Shown: piece after piece, positions 1 to 13,327 of the stretch | How the letters are laid out: each line of letters starts with the position of its first letter | How positions within the stretch are numbered: the stretch's first letter is position 1 | Assembly (NCBI RefSeq): GCF_964340395.1 | Contig: NC_135556.1 | Location: 2,815,001 to 2,879,000, forward strand | Source: Glandiceps talaboti | Taxonomy: Eukaryota; Hemichordata; Enteropneusta; Spengelidae | Reading direction: 5' to 3' | Length of the DNA: 64,000 nt | Notes under the pieces: generated by a model | Told to the model about the DNA's origin: nothing | The model's input: only the letters and a program-made list of their open reading frames with translations | Database searches by the model: none | Position numbers and translations under genes: made by a program

Positions 1-3000
1 TAGTTGCCTACTTCAGATTTATACAACTGGTTGTAAATAGTTGCCTACTTCAGATTTATCCAACTGGTTGTAAATAGTTGCCTACTTCAGATTTATACAA
101 ATGGTTGTAAATAGTTGCCTACTTCAGATTTATCCAACTGGTTGTAAATAGTTGCCTTACTTCAGATTTATACAACTGGTTGTAAATAGTTGCCTACTTC
201 AGATTTATCCAACTGGTTGTAAATAGTTGCCTACTTCAGATTTATCCAACTGGTTGTAATTAGTTGCCTACTTCTGATTTATCCAACTGGTTGTAATTAG
301 TTGCCTTACTTCAGATTTATCCAACTGGTTGTAAATAGTTGCCTACTTCAGATTTATACAAATGGTTGTAAATAGTTGCCTACTTCAGATTTATACAAAT
401 GGTTGTAAATAGTTGCCTACTTCAGATTTATCCAACTGGTTGTAAATAGTTGCCTACTTCAGATTTATCCAACTGGTTGTAAATAGTTGCCTACTTCAGA
501 TTTATCCAACTGGTTGTAAATAGTTGCCTACTTCAGATTTATACAAATGGTTGTAAATAGTTGCCTACTTCAGATTTATACAAATGGTTGTAAATAGTTG
601 CCTACTTCAGATTTATCCAACTGGTTGTAAATAGTTGCCTACTTCAGATTTATACAAATGGTTGTAAATAGTTGTCTACTTCAGATTTATACAACTGGTT
701 GTAAATAGTTGCCTACTTCAGATTTATACAACTGGTTGTAAATAGTTGCCTACTTCAGATTTATCCAACTGGTTGTAAATAGTTGCCTACTTCAGATGTA
801 TACAAATGGTTGTAAATAGTTGCCTTACTTCAGATTTATCCAACTGGTTGTAAATAGTTGCCTTACTTCAGATTTATCCAACTGGTTGTAATTAGTTGTC
901 TACTTCAGATTTATACAAATGGTTGTAAATAGTTGCCTACTTCAGATTTATACAACTGGTTGTAATTAGTTGCCTACTTCAGATTTATCCAACTGGTGTT
1001 AATAGTTGTCTACTTCAGATTTATACAACTGGTGTTAATAGTTGTCTACTTCAGATTTATACAAATGGTTGTAATTAGTTGCCTTACTTCAGATTTATCC
1101 AACTGGTGTTAATAGTTGTCTACTTCAGATTTATACAACTGGTTGTAATTAGTTGCCTTACTTCAGATTTATCCAACTGGTGTTAATAGTTGTCTACTTC
1201 AGATTTATACAACTGGTTGTAAATAGTTGTCTACTTCAGATTTATACAACTGGTTGTAAATAGTTGCCTACTTCAGATTTATACAACTGGTTGTAATTAG
1301 TTGTCTACTTCAGATTTATCCAACTGGTTGTAATTAGTTGCCTTACTTCAGATTTATCCAACTGGTTGTAAATAGTTGCCTACTTCAGATTTATACAAAT
1401 GGTTGTAAATAGTTGCCTTACTTCAGATTTATCCAACTAATAGTTGCCTACTTCAGATTTATCCAACTGGTTGTAAATAGTTGTCTACTTCAGATTTATA
1501 CAACTGGTTGTAAATAGTTGCCTTACTTCAGATTTATACAACTGGTTGTAAATAGTTGCCTACTTCAGATTTATACAAATGGTTGTAAATAGTTGCCTTA
1601 CTTCAGATTTATCCAACTAATAGTTGCCTACTTCAGATTTATCCAACTGGTTGTAAATAGTTGCCTACTTCAGATTTATACAAATGGTTGTAAATAGTTG
1701 CCTTACTTCAGATTTATCCAACTAATAGTTGCCTACTTCAGATTTATACAAATGGTTGTAAATAGTTGCCTACTTCTGATTTATCCAACTGGTTGTAAAT
1801 AGTTGCCTTACTTCAGATTTATACAACTGGTTGTAAATAGTTGCCTTACTTCAGATTTATCCAACTGGTTGTAAATAGTTGCCTACTTCAGATTTATACA
1901 AATGGTTGTAAATAGTTGCCTTACTTCAGATTTATCCAACTAATAGTTGCCTACTTCAGATTTATACAACTGGTTGTAAATAGTTGCCTACTTCAGATTT
2001 ATACAACTGGTTGTAAATAGTTGCCTACTTCAGATTTATACAACTGGTTGTTAATAGTTGCCTTACTTCAGATTTATACAACTGGTTGTTAATAGTTGCC
2101 TACTTCAGATTTATACAACTGGTTGTAAATAGTTGCCTACTTCAGATTTATCCAACTGGTTGTAAATAGTTGCCTACTTCAGATTTATCCAACTAATAGT
2201 TGCCTACTTCAGATTTATACAACTGGTTGTAAATAGTTGCCTACTTCAGATTTATACAACTGGTTGTAAATAGTTGCCTACTTCAGATTTATACAACTGG
2301 TTGTTAATAGTTGCCTTACTTCAGATTTATCCAACTGGTTGTTAATAGTTGCCTACTTCAGATTTATACAACTGGTTGTAAATAGTTGCCTACTTCAGAT
2401 TTATACAACTGGTTGTTAATAGTTGCCTTACTTCAGATTTATCCAACTGGTTGTTAATAGTTGCCTACTTCAGATTTATCCAACTGGTTGTAAATAGTTG
2501 CCTACTTCAGATTTATCCAACTGGTTGTAAATAGTTGTCTACTTCAGATTTATACAACTGGTTGTAAATAGTTGCCTACTTCAGATTTATCCAACTGGTT
2601 GTAAATAGTTACCTACTTCAGATTTATACAACTGGTTGTAAATAGTTGCCTACTTCAGATTTATACAACTGGTTGTAAATTGTTGCCTTACTTCAGATTT
2701 ATCCAACTGGTTGTAAATAGTTGCCTTACTTCAGATTTATCCAACTGGTTGTAAATAGTTGCCTACTTCAGATTTATACAACTGGTTGTAAATAGTTGCC
2801 TACTTCAGATTTATACAAATGGTTGTAAATAGTTGCCTTACTTCAGATTTATCCAACTAATAGTTGCCTACTTCAGATTTATCCAACTGGTTGTAAATAG
2901 TTGCCTACTTCAGATTTATCCAACTGGTTGTAAATAATTGCCTACTTCAGATTTATACAACTGGTGTTAATAGTTGCCTACTTCAGATTTATACAACTGG

Positions 3001-4109
3001 TTGTAAATAGTTGCCTACTTAGATTTATACAACTGGTTGTAAATAGTTGCCTTACTTCAGATTTATCCAACTGGTTGTAATTAGTTGCCTACTTCAGATT
3101 TATCCAACTGGTTGTAATTAGTTGCCTACTTCAGATTTATCCAACTGGTTGTAATTAGTTGCCTACTTCAGATTTATCCAACTGGTTGTAAATAGTTGCC
3201 TACTTCAGATTTATCCAACTAATAGTTGCCTACTTCAGATTTATCCAACTGGTTGTAAATAGTTGCCTTACTTCAGATTTATCCAACTGGTTGTAATTAG
3301 TTGCCTACTTCAGATTTATACAACTGGTTGTAATTAGTTGTCTACTTCAGATTTATCCAAATGGTTGTAATTAGTTGCCTTACTTCAGATTTATCCAACT
3401 AATAGTTGCCTACTTCAGATTTATACAACTGGTTGTTAATAGTTGCCTTACTTCAGATTTATCCAACTGGTTGTAATTAGTTGCCTACTTCAGATTTATA
3501 CAACTGGTTGTAAATAGTTGCCTACTTCAGATTTATACAATTGGTTGTAAATAGTTGCCTACTTCAGATTTATACAACTGGTTGTAAATAGTTGCCTACT
3601 TCAGATTTATACAAATGGTTGTAAATAGTTGCCTACTTCAGATTTATCCAACTGGTTGTAAATAGTTGCCTACTTCAGATTTATACAACTGGTTGTAAAT
3701 AGTTGCCTACTTCAGATTTATACAACTGGTTGTAAATAGTTGCCTACTTCAGATTTATACAACTGGTTGTTAATAGTTGCCTACTTCAGATTTATACAAA
3801 TGGTTGTAATTAGTTGCCTACTTCAGATTTATCCAACTGGTTGTAAATAGTTGCCTACTTCAGATTTATACAACTGGTTGTAAATAGTTGCCTTACTTCA
3901 GATTTATCCAACTGGTTGTAAATAGTTGCCTACTTCAGATTTATACAAATGGTTGTAAATAGTTGCCTACTTCAGATTTATACAACTGGTTGTAATTAGT
4001 TGCCTTACTTCAGATTTATCCAACTGGTTGTAAATAGTTGCCTACTTCAGATTTATACAAATGGTTGTAAATAGTTGCCTACTTCTGATTTACACAACTG
4101 GTGTTAATA
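1..4109. repeat. Minisatellite, 37-bp unit, about 110 copies, cut by the window edge
   Basis: Unit TAGTTGCCTACTTCAGATTT + ATACAACTGGTTGTAAA. Variants mix along the array: TATCC/TATAC, CAACTGG/CAAATGG, GTAAA/GTAAT/GTTAA, CCTTACTT with one extra base, and a short form ending CCAACTAATAG. Certain variant combinations recur as blocks. The array starts at position 1, so its true length is unknown. Confidence 0.97.
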
Positions 4110-7003
4110 CTAGGATATAACAACATGGAACTCTTTCAAATTAAAACAGTGTTTGAAATCTTGACAAGTTTAGATTTCTTAAATTGAAACCTGAACATTT
4201 CTAAATACTTTGAAATATTTATTTTCATTTAGATATTGTGGTTTACTGACGACAGCTTTCAGGGTTTTTATAACTCCATATAATATATATATATAAAGAC
4301 TTTGAAAATATTATAATTTCACTGGATTTTATTTTATCAGAGACTAGCAACTAGAAATATAAAGTTTACCTCAACTGACAAATATAACCTGCAACAAACC
4401 TAAAATATATCTGATGAAAAAACATTAAAACCTTGGGAGTTGGTCTTTAATGTATTTGGACATTGACAGAAATATGTGTGCAAAAACATGAACTGGACTG
4501 TCTCAAGAAAACCCATCAGTACAAAGTTTCCTACACACTGCATGACTCTAGGTAGTTGTAAAGAACCATTTGATTGGCTGAATGTAAGACCAGTCGTTAC
4601 TGAACACAGCTAGGTGGTAGTGTTGGTTAGTCTAGTGTTATCATTCATGTTGGTATCCAGACTAGGTGGTAATAATACAGTTATAACACATTCATTCATT
4701 AAGTTATAGACTGCCTTATAACTGTTGATATGCTGACACTATCAATGTTCTCAGTTACTCAACTCTACCTAGCAACAACAAAATCAATATTGTCCCCTTA
4801 AACAAACACTGACACTTCAGTGCAAACCTCCTTAATTAGTCAGTATTGCCACATACACACACACACACACACACTAGGTGATACCAAAATATACCTGGTC
4901 AAGCCCACAGTACTTTTTCTGACAAATGAGTCCCTGCTGAGACATTATTGATTCTTAGCACATTTTAAGTAGCGTCCACATTATATTGTTTTGTATCAAT
5001 CAGCCCACAGGCTATATAGCTTAGACCATTACTTGTCTACAAAATAAGACTTACTCAATTATGTAAAGCAGTGCTTCTGTTTCCTTGTTATCTATTGTTT
5101 GATATTTAAAAGCTCTTTAGATAAGCTGACATCATTGATTTAAGTGAACTGGTCACTTGTTGCTGTTATCAGGTGAGTTGACAACCAGTGTTACTTCAAT
5201 GTTTTAATAGTTATAAAATTGTGTTGTTTATAAAAGCACAAACATGACAATGATTGAAAAGTAAGTATATCTGGATATAACTCAGTTTAATGCATGGAAT
5301 GACCTCAGTAAATAATTGGTCATCAAAGTTAACATTGTCTGGTTGCTATCAATGATAGTGTTCAAATGACTTGCAATCTCATATGTTGAATACAGGGTTA
5401 TATTTGAGAGATAACACCACTATAGAAGACACTGTCTACAAAACTACTTATTTCATGAATTTCAGAAAGTCTAGCATCTGCTTTTTGTCTAAACATTATG
5501 AACACATCTGCTGCTGTTGGGATAATCTGGCATCTGTATGGACTGTAACAAATCACTGTGTAACAGTTAGTACTATAGTAGTTTGTAGCTTGGAATCTAA
5601 TCATCTTAGGACAGCTCTCTACCACCACTAACTAGGGAGATAGGAAAGAAGGTGCTTTAGATACCCATGGTTCACAATATCTCTTGATAAAGTTAGCGCC
5701 AGAAAAAATACAGGATTTTGAATTTGTAGCTTTCCATGGGACTACATTTATAAAAGTGTCAACATTTTTGATAACATTTGCAATGATTAGCATGATTACA
5801 GTTATGGTTTATATTGGTGATTAGATTCTAGACAGATTTCAAGAAACTCTTTATTTGACATTCCAGGATTTCATACTTGACAATCCTTGAACAATTCATA
5901 AAAAAACATGGATTTCTTTTCATCTTCAACTTTACACTGTGTGTTAAACATAATATTCATTTTGGTTTTTTGTTAATACTTGTTGACATGTTATCTGAAC
6001 ATGTTCACTACATGTTCTGTTATTGTAATACATGTTTACATGCATGTTTTGGGGGCAAGTCCCACCAACGCCAAGGACACACACACAAACCAGGTCTATT
6101 GATGGTACGGTCTCTGGGGACTAGTAAATTAACACCAGGTCATTGTAATCACATTTATATCACCACTTTGATGGCATTTCACTTGGTATATTAAATGATA
6201 ACAATTGACTAGTACTCCCTAAAGGACTGAGTTATATCACATAGTATGACAGGACTACAAAACGTTCCAAGAGTAAATGAATACAAAAAACATTTTGAGT
6301 CATTGAAAGTGGATGAGAAACTGTCTGATACTTCAATCTTTGATTAGTTTGGCACCTAAACAGGCTTTTCAAAGAAGTTTGATTTTATAAGTTGCAACTA
6401 GAATACAAATTAGAATTTCATGTAACTGTTAACATCGTACAGAAATAACTGACATTTTTTAATTGCTGGTAGCTACATCCTTGGTTATTATTGACAAAAT
6501 TGTTCTTGTCAGAAATTGAGATCCACTGTAACTTTAAGAACTGTTTTACAAGTTTCTTATTTCATTACTTTCTCTAAGTCATCATTTTTACAGTCTGTCA
6601 GAAATTCTGACAGAATTATTGTGACTTGACCTGTACTGATGAAAGCAAGGTCAACTGTAGTTTAGTATGACTACCACCATTATAAGTGTGCATTGTGTGT
6701 AATGCCAATTAAAAAACAGAACACGAGAAAAAAGACAATGTTGACTGGTTAATACAAAGACAGTTAAGGTATTAAAAGAGAAAACACCATTGATGACACA
6801 AATCAACAGTCCTAGCTGACATGACAATGCTTACAATTTGACTAATACACAATAATCTGTTATCAATGCAAGGAATACAGTAAGGCAATTTGTTACATGC
6901 TACCAAACTGAATGTCAAAGAAACATTTCTCACTCAAATAGTATAAGCTGACAGGTAATCTGTGTCTTACATGTTTTGACATTGAGAAGGGATCTATAAA
7001 TAT
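4110..7003. other. AT-rich non-coding DNA
   Basis: No exon or RNA gene recognised. A short (AC)n run lies near 4855-4874. Probably part of the long intron after EXOC1 exon 9. Confidence 0.6.
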
Positions 7004-7485
7004 AATCCTTTGGTATAGGCATAGTTTATCTGATAGTGAGACTGTTGAATCCTTTGGTAAAGGCATAGTTTATCTGATAGTGAGACAGTTGAATCCTTTG
7101 GTATAGGCATAGTTTATCTGATAGTGAGACAGTTGAATCCTTTGGTATAGGCATAGTTTATCTGATAGTGAGATGGTTGAATCCTTTGGTATAGGCATAG
7201 TTTATCTGATAGTGAGACAGTTGAATCCTTTGGTATAGGCATAGTTTATCTGATAGTGAGATGGTTGAATCCTTTGGTAAAGGCATAGTTTATCTGATAG
7301 TGAGACAGTTGAATCCTTTGGTATAGGCATAGTTTATCTGATAGTGAGACAGTTGAATCCTTTGGTATAGGCATAGTTTATCTGATAGTGAGATGGTTGA
7401 ATCCTTTGGTATAGGCATAGTTTATCTGATAGTGAGACAGTTGAATCCTTTGGTATAGGCATAGTTTATCTGACAGTGAGACAGT
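7004..7485. repeat. Minisatellite, 44-bp unit, about 11 copies
   Basis: Unit TTGAATCCTTTGGTATAGGC + ATAGTTTATCTGATAGTGAGACAG, highly uniform. Variants GACAG/GATGG and TATAGG/TAAAGG alternate irregularly. Confidence 0.95.
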
Positions 7486-7550
7486 AGTGCAGGATTCATC
7501 ACAAGGTGTTCAATTTTAAGTATGAGAAAATTTTGTATCTTCATATACAT

Positions 7551-7632
7551 TCTTTTGTTTTGTTTTGTTTTGTATTGTATTGTATTGTATTGTATTGTAT
7601 TGTATTGTATTGTATTGTATTGTATTGTATTG
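7551..7632. repeat. Pentanucleotide repeat (TTTTG)n then (TATTG)n
   Basis: Four TTTTG units pass directly into about 12 perfect TATTG units, suggesting that a single-base variant spread by slippage. Confidence 0.95.
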
Positions 7633-9205
7633 TTACTGATTGATTGACACTATAAGACAACCTTTAGTTAAAGCAAAGACCCTACAGTCTTATGGTCAAA
7701 ATAAGAGTGACTCTATAATATTATATTAGTGAAAAGTGGTTGAAGATAATCATACTAGTACTTACATTCTAACAGACATAGCAAGGTGAATAAATAGCAT
7801 GAATCCCTCCATTCAGAGTTTTGTATCATTTATACATCATAAAACTGGAATAGTATTTTTGTAGCTTGTAAGATGTAACTGACTGATTGACTGATTGACA
7901 CTGACTATGAGTAATGCTCTGCCCTCAGACTCTGATTTCTATTGCATTACTCTATATTAACTGTATACTGAATGAACAGGTAATGAAAGAATAATACCCA
8001 AGTCACAATAGGATAAAACTTTGGGTGAAATCCCAACCATGAAATTCTGCAAATCCAAAGACTGTACCTAGTTTTACAAATTCATACAATGTAGATAACA
8101 TTAATCTTTCATATCTGTGTCAGCTCTGAAATATTGCATTCATTATATGTCTAGGATTAATCAATGTATCACACACTATACTGACTTGTGGACTGCACTA
8201 TGCATCTTAGGTGGGCATGTATGTTTGTTTTTTACCACTAACCTGAGGGGATACACAGTCTGGTTTATTTTGTGGTACATATGCAAGCAACTCTGAATAC
8301 TGTCTGGAAAAATAACTCTACGATATGAGTAAGTGTTGATAATTTATTTGATCTGTGTTCATTTCATAACTCTCAATATACATTCCAATAATATCCACAT
8401 GGGACCAAAGCGAGACTTTGTCAACAGTTCTTTTGTAATTTTTTTATTTGTTCACACTGCACAATTTTCTTTGAACAATAAGACCATAACTGATATCCTT
8501 CTAGCAATCTCCTTCACTTTCATAACTATACACTATTGATGAGTACCCTTAAGACAGTCATTATTAATACCTAAAACAAAAGAATTCTGTACATTATAAA
8601 TAGTTGGTGCATGGTATGGTAGTTGGCAATATGTACCGTTTGATACACAATGTAACATTTTAGTTTGGTACAATTATCTACTATCATTATTTATTATTTG
8701 AATCAGATTCAAGACCCAATGTGTATATCTGAATACTTCAAATGTCAGAATACATTTTGGTGTAATTGGTATCCAAACAAATACTGTTAAAAATATACAA
8801 TTTCTCAATATCTGTAAAAATAATAATGATAAAAAATAAAACTAATCATAGGCTTTGTGTTGTGAACTACTTCCATATCTGTCCTGCCCTTTATGAAATC
8901 TATCTATTAAAAAACATAATACACTGGTTGTAATATTGCTATCACCTTCTAGATTTTTAGATACAAAATATGTGATGTAAGGTTGACATCCTAATCACAA
9001 CATGACATGACATCATTTCGGTATTAAAAAAAACTATGGCAGGCTGCCAATGTTGGCTTAGGATTAACATTACAATGTGAAACATAGTTACCTAGCAGAG
9101 TTACTTAGAAACAAGTTAGTCAATAAGTCCTTAACAAAAAAATGATCCTATTTAATCCTTATGGCTCAACTAATAAGAGAGATGTAATCCAGGACTATGG
9201 GAATT
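7633..9205. other. AT-rich non-coding DNA
   Basis: No gene, RNA or clear repeat recognised beyond simple AT-rich runs. Confidence 0.6.
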
Positions 9206-9864
9206 GAACATTGGGGTTTAACTCATACATGTAGGTAGCACAGATATTGACAGGACTGTTAACTCATACAGGTAGGTAGTAGAGATATTGACAGGACTGT
9301 TAACTCATACATGTAGGTAGCACAGATATTGACAAGACTGTTAATTCATACATGTAGGTAGTAGAGATATTGACAGGACTGTTAACTCATATATGTAGGT
9401 AGCACAGATATTGACAAGACTGTTAATTCATACATGTAGGTAGCACAGATACTGACAAGACTGTTAATTCATACATGTAGGTAGTAGAGATATTGACAAG
9501 ACTGTTAACTCATACATGTAGGTAGCACAGATATTGACAAGACTGTTAATTCATACATGTAGGTAGCACAGATATTGACAAGACTGTTAATTCATACATG
9601 TAGGTAGCACAGATATTGACAAGACTGTTAATTCATACAGGTAGGTAGCACAGATACTGACAAGACTGTTAATTCATACATGTAGGTAGCACAGATATTG
9701 ACAAGACTGTTAATTCATACATGTAGGTAGTAGAGATATTGACAGGACTGTTAACTCATACATGTAGGTAGCACAGATATTGACAACTGTTAACTCATAT
9801 ATGTAGGTAGCACAGATATTGACAAGACTGTTAACTCATACAGGTAGCACAGATATTGACAACA
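9206..9864. repeat. Minisatellite, 41-bp unit, about 16 copies
   Basis: Unit TAGGTAGCACAGATATTGAC + AAGACTGTTAATTCATACATG. Variants AGTAGAG/AGCACAG and AACTC/AATTC. The last units are shortened. Confidence 0.95.
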
Positions 9865-10691
9865 ATTACAATGGAAAATGTCCACTCACTTAATTTTGAA
9901 GTGCATGTTATCAGAACAATGTCCATTCTATTTCTAATTCATAATAATGATACTTTATTGCTGCATATAAACGCAAAAGCTTACAATGGAAATTGGTGTA
10001 GTTTCGCAGATAAAAGACAAGTTAAAAGAAAAACCACATAAAACTTGTAAGAATATAAACTAAGATAAAAGACAACGGTATGATCTAGTATAAAATTATC
10101 TCAAATAAATATATGGTAAAATAAAGAATTAAAACATTATTTATCTTACCCACATCTTACCTACATAATTTGACAGTAGTATGAGGACTTAGACTCTAAA
10201 TGAAGAGTTAATCATGAAATGTCAGCTTTTTATCATAAACCTGACAACTACTCAAGTAGATGAATTGAAATATAAAGAGTTGAGTGCTAAAATATTATCA
10301 CAGTTAGCTTTGAATTGTTTAGTTTGTATGCTAGTAACCAAGCAATGAATCAGCTATCAATTGCTTGTACAGCTAGACTAGTATATGTGTATGTATATGG
10401 CACACTTAGATTGACAAGCTACATGATAGATACAAACTACAGGTGCAGCAAAAAGACCAGATTTGTGGTTTTCATTAATTGTATGTTGTTCCACACCGAA
10501 AATGATGTTTTAATAGAATCATCCCCTCAAAAAATGTGTGGGGACTGGAGGGTATTAAGCTGTTCTTATGGGCCCACCCACTGGTGTTGTATGATAGACA
10601 TATGCCCTCCCTCCTTCTCACTGGGTTTCATCTTGCCTGCCAGCCTACTACCCACCCAATATTGTGAATGAATTACAACACCCCACCGGGA
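9865..10691. other. AT-rich non-coding DNA
   Basis: No supported feature. A 118-codon open frame at 10315-10671 (plus) has no recognisable domain and weak coding character, and is not called. Confidence 0.55.
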
Positions 10692-11042
10692 AAACTGCTT
10701 TCATAGACTGGTACATTCTACTGTGAGAGTCATTGTATCCTGTATAGGCCTTCCAACACTTTCTTAGACTGATACATTCTACTGTGAGAGTCATTGTATC
10801 CTGTATAGGCCTTCCAACACTTTCTTAGACTGGTACATTCTACTGTGAGAGTCATTGTATCCTGTATAGGCCTTCCAATGCTTTCATAGACTGATACATT
10901 CTACTGTGAGAGTCATTGTATCCTGTATAGGCCTTCCAATGCTTTCATAGACTGATACATTCTACTGTGAGAGTCATTGTATCCTGTATAGGCCTTCCAA
11001 TGCTTTCATAGACTGATACATTCTACTGTGAGAGTCATTGTA
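10692..11042. repeat. Minisatellite, 61-bp unit, about 6 copies
   Basis: Unit TTTCATAGACTGATACATTC + TACTGTGAGAGTCATTGTAT + CCTGTATAGGCCTTCCAATGC, nearly identical copies. Confidence 0.95.
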
Positions 11043-11948
11043 GCCATATATCTTCTGATAAAAAAACCCACAAATATAAGTCTTTTCTATGAAAATTATG
11101 GCCCATCAAAATATTATGAAACTCTGTACCCATGGAAACAGTACTTAAAAGAATTAATATCATCTAGTTTGCTAAAATAACATTTTTGAAAAGTAACTTA
11201 GTTTGTGTCAGAGAATCACTACACAAATCCTGAAAAGAAAATTCAGAATAACTTCCAAGTTATTTTAATTTGTTAACTTTCCAAAACACAGATACAGACA
11301 TAGTATTAACATTCCATCATAGTTTATGTTGTATGGGTCACTGCACATACAAACACCTTTAAACCATTGTTGAACATATCAAATGAATTATATAAACTTT
11401 CAGAATAAAACCTTTTTAATATGCTTTCTTTTATCAGACTCTAGGCAATAATTCATTGAGTGAAATGTGTTGACAATGTATTACTATGAATGACTGACAC
11501 ACACCAGGCATGTGTATAGTGGGACTGACCTAAAGGTCAAATAACTGTTACAGCAATTACTAACAACTTTCACTACTCACTGCCTTAATTGAATACAAGA
11601 ACCAATTTGTTACCATCTAAAGAAATTATGTAGAGTTCATTTCATTCCCCTTGTTGCTATGGTAATGAACACTATGTGGATTGTTATGGTTGGCTTACAA
11701 ACTGAATAAAAAACCCATACTGTTCTAATTCTACCTCAGTACACTAATGTTGTTATTTTTTTTGATGTCTTATCCCTGCATCTGAACTAAACTGGACACA
11801 CATATTTCATTACCTGGCAACTGAACTGGAACTGTAGTGAATGTAGTGAATGTCTTTACAAACCTTGATGCAACAAATACAGTAATACAATTATTATATA
11901 TTTAGTATTTAAATGCCCCTGTACTATGATGTAAATGTGGAGTCATGA
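11043..11948. other. AT-rich non-coding DNA
   Basis: No gene or repeat family recognised. Confidence 0.6.
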
Positions 11949-12309
11949 TAGGTGAATGGTCAGAGTGGCCGGCTTGGAATCCGCAGGTTGCAAAAGGTTC
12001 AAAACCCGTCGCTGCCATTTGTTTCTGAATGGCTAAAGTCCTTTGGTACGATTTGAACCATGATTGTGCATCAGTCAACCAAGCTGTATAATTGGGGACC
12101 TGGTAGGATAGATGTTGCAATGTGAATGTTTTAATCCTATGCGCTTATAAAGGCTGCAATGGATTGTATGCTCCCCAGTGAGTTGAGGAAGTATCGGTAT
12201 AAAGGGCCATCGTGCTGTCATTGATCTATGCTAGGGGTAATAATTGTGCGTGCCTTGAGCTCTCAGAAGGAAAGGTGCATTATAAATTTGCATTATTACT
12301 ATTATTAGA
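11949..12309 (+). mobile_element. tRNA-derived SINE with conserved body and ATT-rich tail
   Basis: Pol III promoter boxes: A box TGGTCAGAGTGG at 11957-11968 and B box GGTTCAAAACC at 11996-12006, correctly spaced. The body includes ATAATTGGGGACCTGGTAGG and CTCCCCAGTGAGTTGAGGAA. The 3' end AAGGTGCATTATAAATTTGC runs into (ATT)n, as in SINEs mobilised by L2/CR1-like LINEs. The middle resembles the shared central domain of several marine invertebrate SINEs; I cannot name the subfamily. Confidence 0.85.
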
Positions 12310-12776
12310 TAACTGGAACAATACAGTTACTTTATGTTACACTCACTGGAGCATGTACAATTGCCTAGCGCCTGTTGTGTAACAGGATCTACAACTGTTT
12401 ACACATGGACATCAAGCCAGTATACATAGTACCATACAGTGAGTAAAGCATAATTAAACTAATCATAAGAATTGAACTGTTGGGTAAAGGTTTGGTAGAT
12501 TTTCCAACAGGTATAAAGAGAGAGAGAGATTAATTACAGCTACCATTCTCCATTCAGTCTATTTCAATGTAGTTTCCAACTACACCTTCTATTGTCATGA
12601 GTCTTACTACTGTGGATAAAACTTGTGGCTAGCATCACATTTTCAAAATCGCACACCAATCATGTTCTGCATAATTTTCTAAATAAACACCCTAAGTATT
12701 AACATTCCCAACAAATACCTATAAATAGCCTGTCAGTTTTCATCTTGAAGTAGATCAGACAGACAGGAGCATTGGT

Positions 12777-12778
<2 letters not shown>
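12310..12778. other. Non-coding spacer
   Basis: Nothing recognisable apart from a short (GA)n run near 12518. Confidence 0.6.

Positions 12779-12863
<85 letters not shown>
12779..12863. repeat. (AC)n microsatellite, about 42 perfect units
   Basis: Uninterrupted AC run in the presumed long EXOC1 intron. Confidence 0.98.
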
Positions 12864-12865
<2 letters not shown>

Positions 12866-13177
12866 GTTGCATGTATGTACATTATATACACACATGTGCA
12901 AACACACAGATACATACACATGCATAGATATGTGCCTGCACACACTCATAAATTATACATTTGGACAATACATACACACAAACTTCACAAGGAAAGGTAT
13001 TAAAGCAGCTGTTATCATTAATCTACTGTAACTGTATTGGGTTTAAATTTTGATATAATATGAATTTTTGAACAGGATAATGTTATAAAGAAGATATTTT
13101 GTATTACATCGGTAATATCTTTACTCATTATCATGCTCGTCATCTCCTACATTTTAACCAGAAAACAAAGGACTTAC

Positions 13178-13327
13178 TTTAAACAGCTGAGTGAAACTTG
13201 AATGACTGGCTCTCTTCAACCACAACATTAGGTCTGTGTAGGGTAGTAGGTCTCGGTGACTGGAATAGTGTTTGGGTAGGGTCAACTCTGTTGAATGTCT
13301 ACTCAATGTCTCACCAAGTTCATTACC
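13178..13327 (-). CDS. EXOC1: EXOC1 exon 9, last exon recognised in the window
   Basis: Exactly 50 codons, residues 360-409: [20 protein letters not shown] and [20 protein letters not shown]. Acceptor TTCTAG, donor AAA|GTAAGT. A strong donor at its end shows that the gene continues, yet no exon for the next conserved segment was found between here and position 1. A broken partial copy of its 5' half lies just upstream at 13360-13433. Confidence 0.94.

Noticed and set aside
1-4109. CRISPR-like or centromeric array
   Set aside because: Direct head-to-tail 37-bp units without unique spacers in a eukaryotic context; an ordinary minisatellite is sufficient.
11902-12120. Minus-strand frame of 72 codons
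   Set aside because: Antisense of the tRNA-derived SINE; GFEPFATCG arises from the B box.
12733-12949. Cys-Val repeat frames
   Set aside because: Translation of an (AC)n microsatellite.
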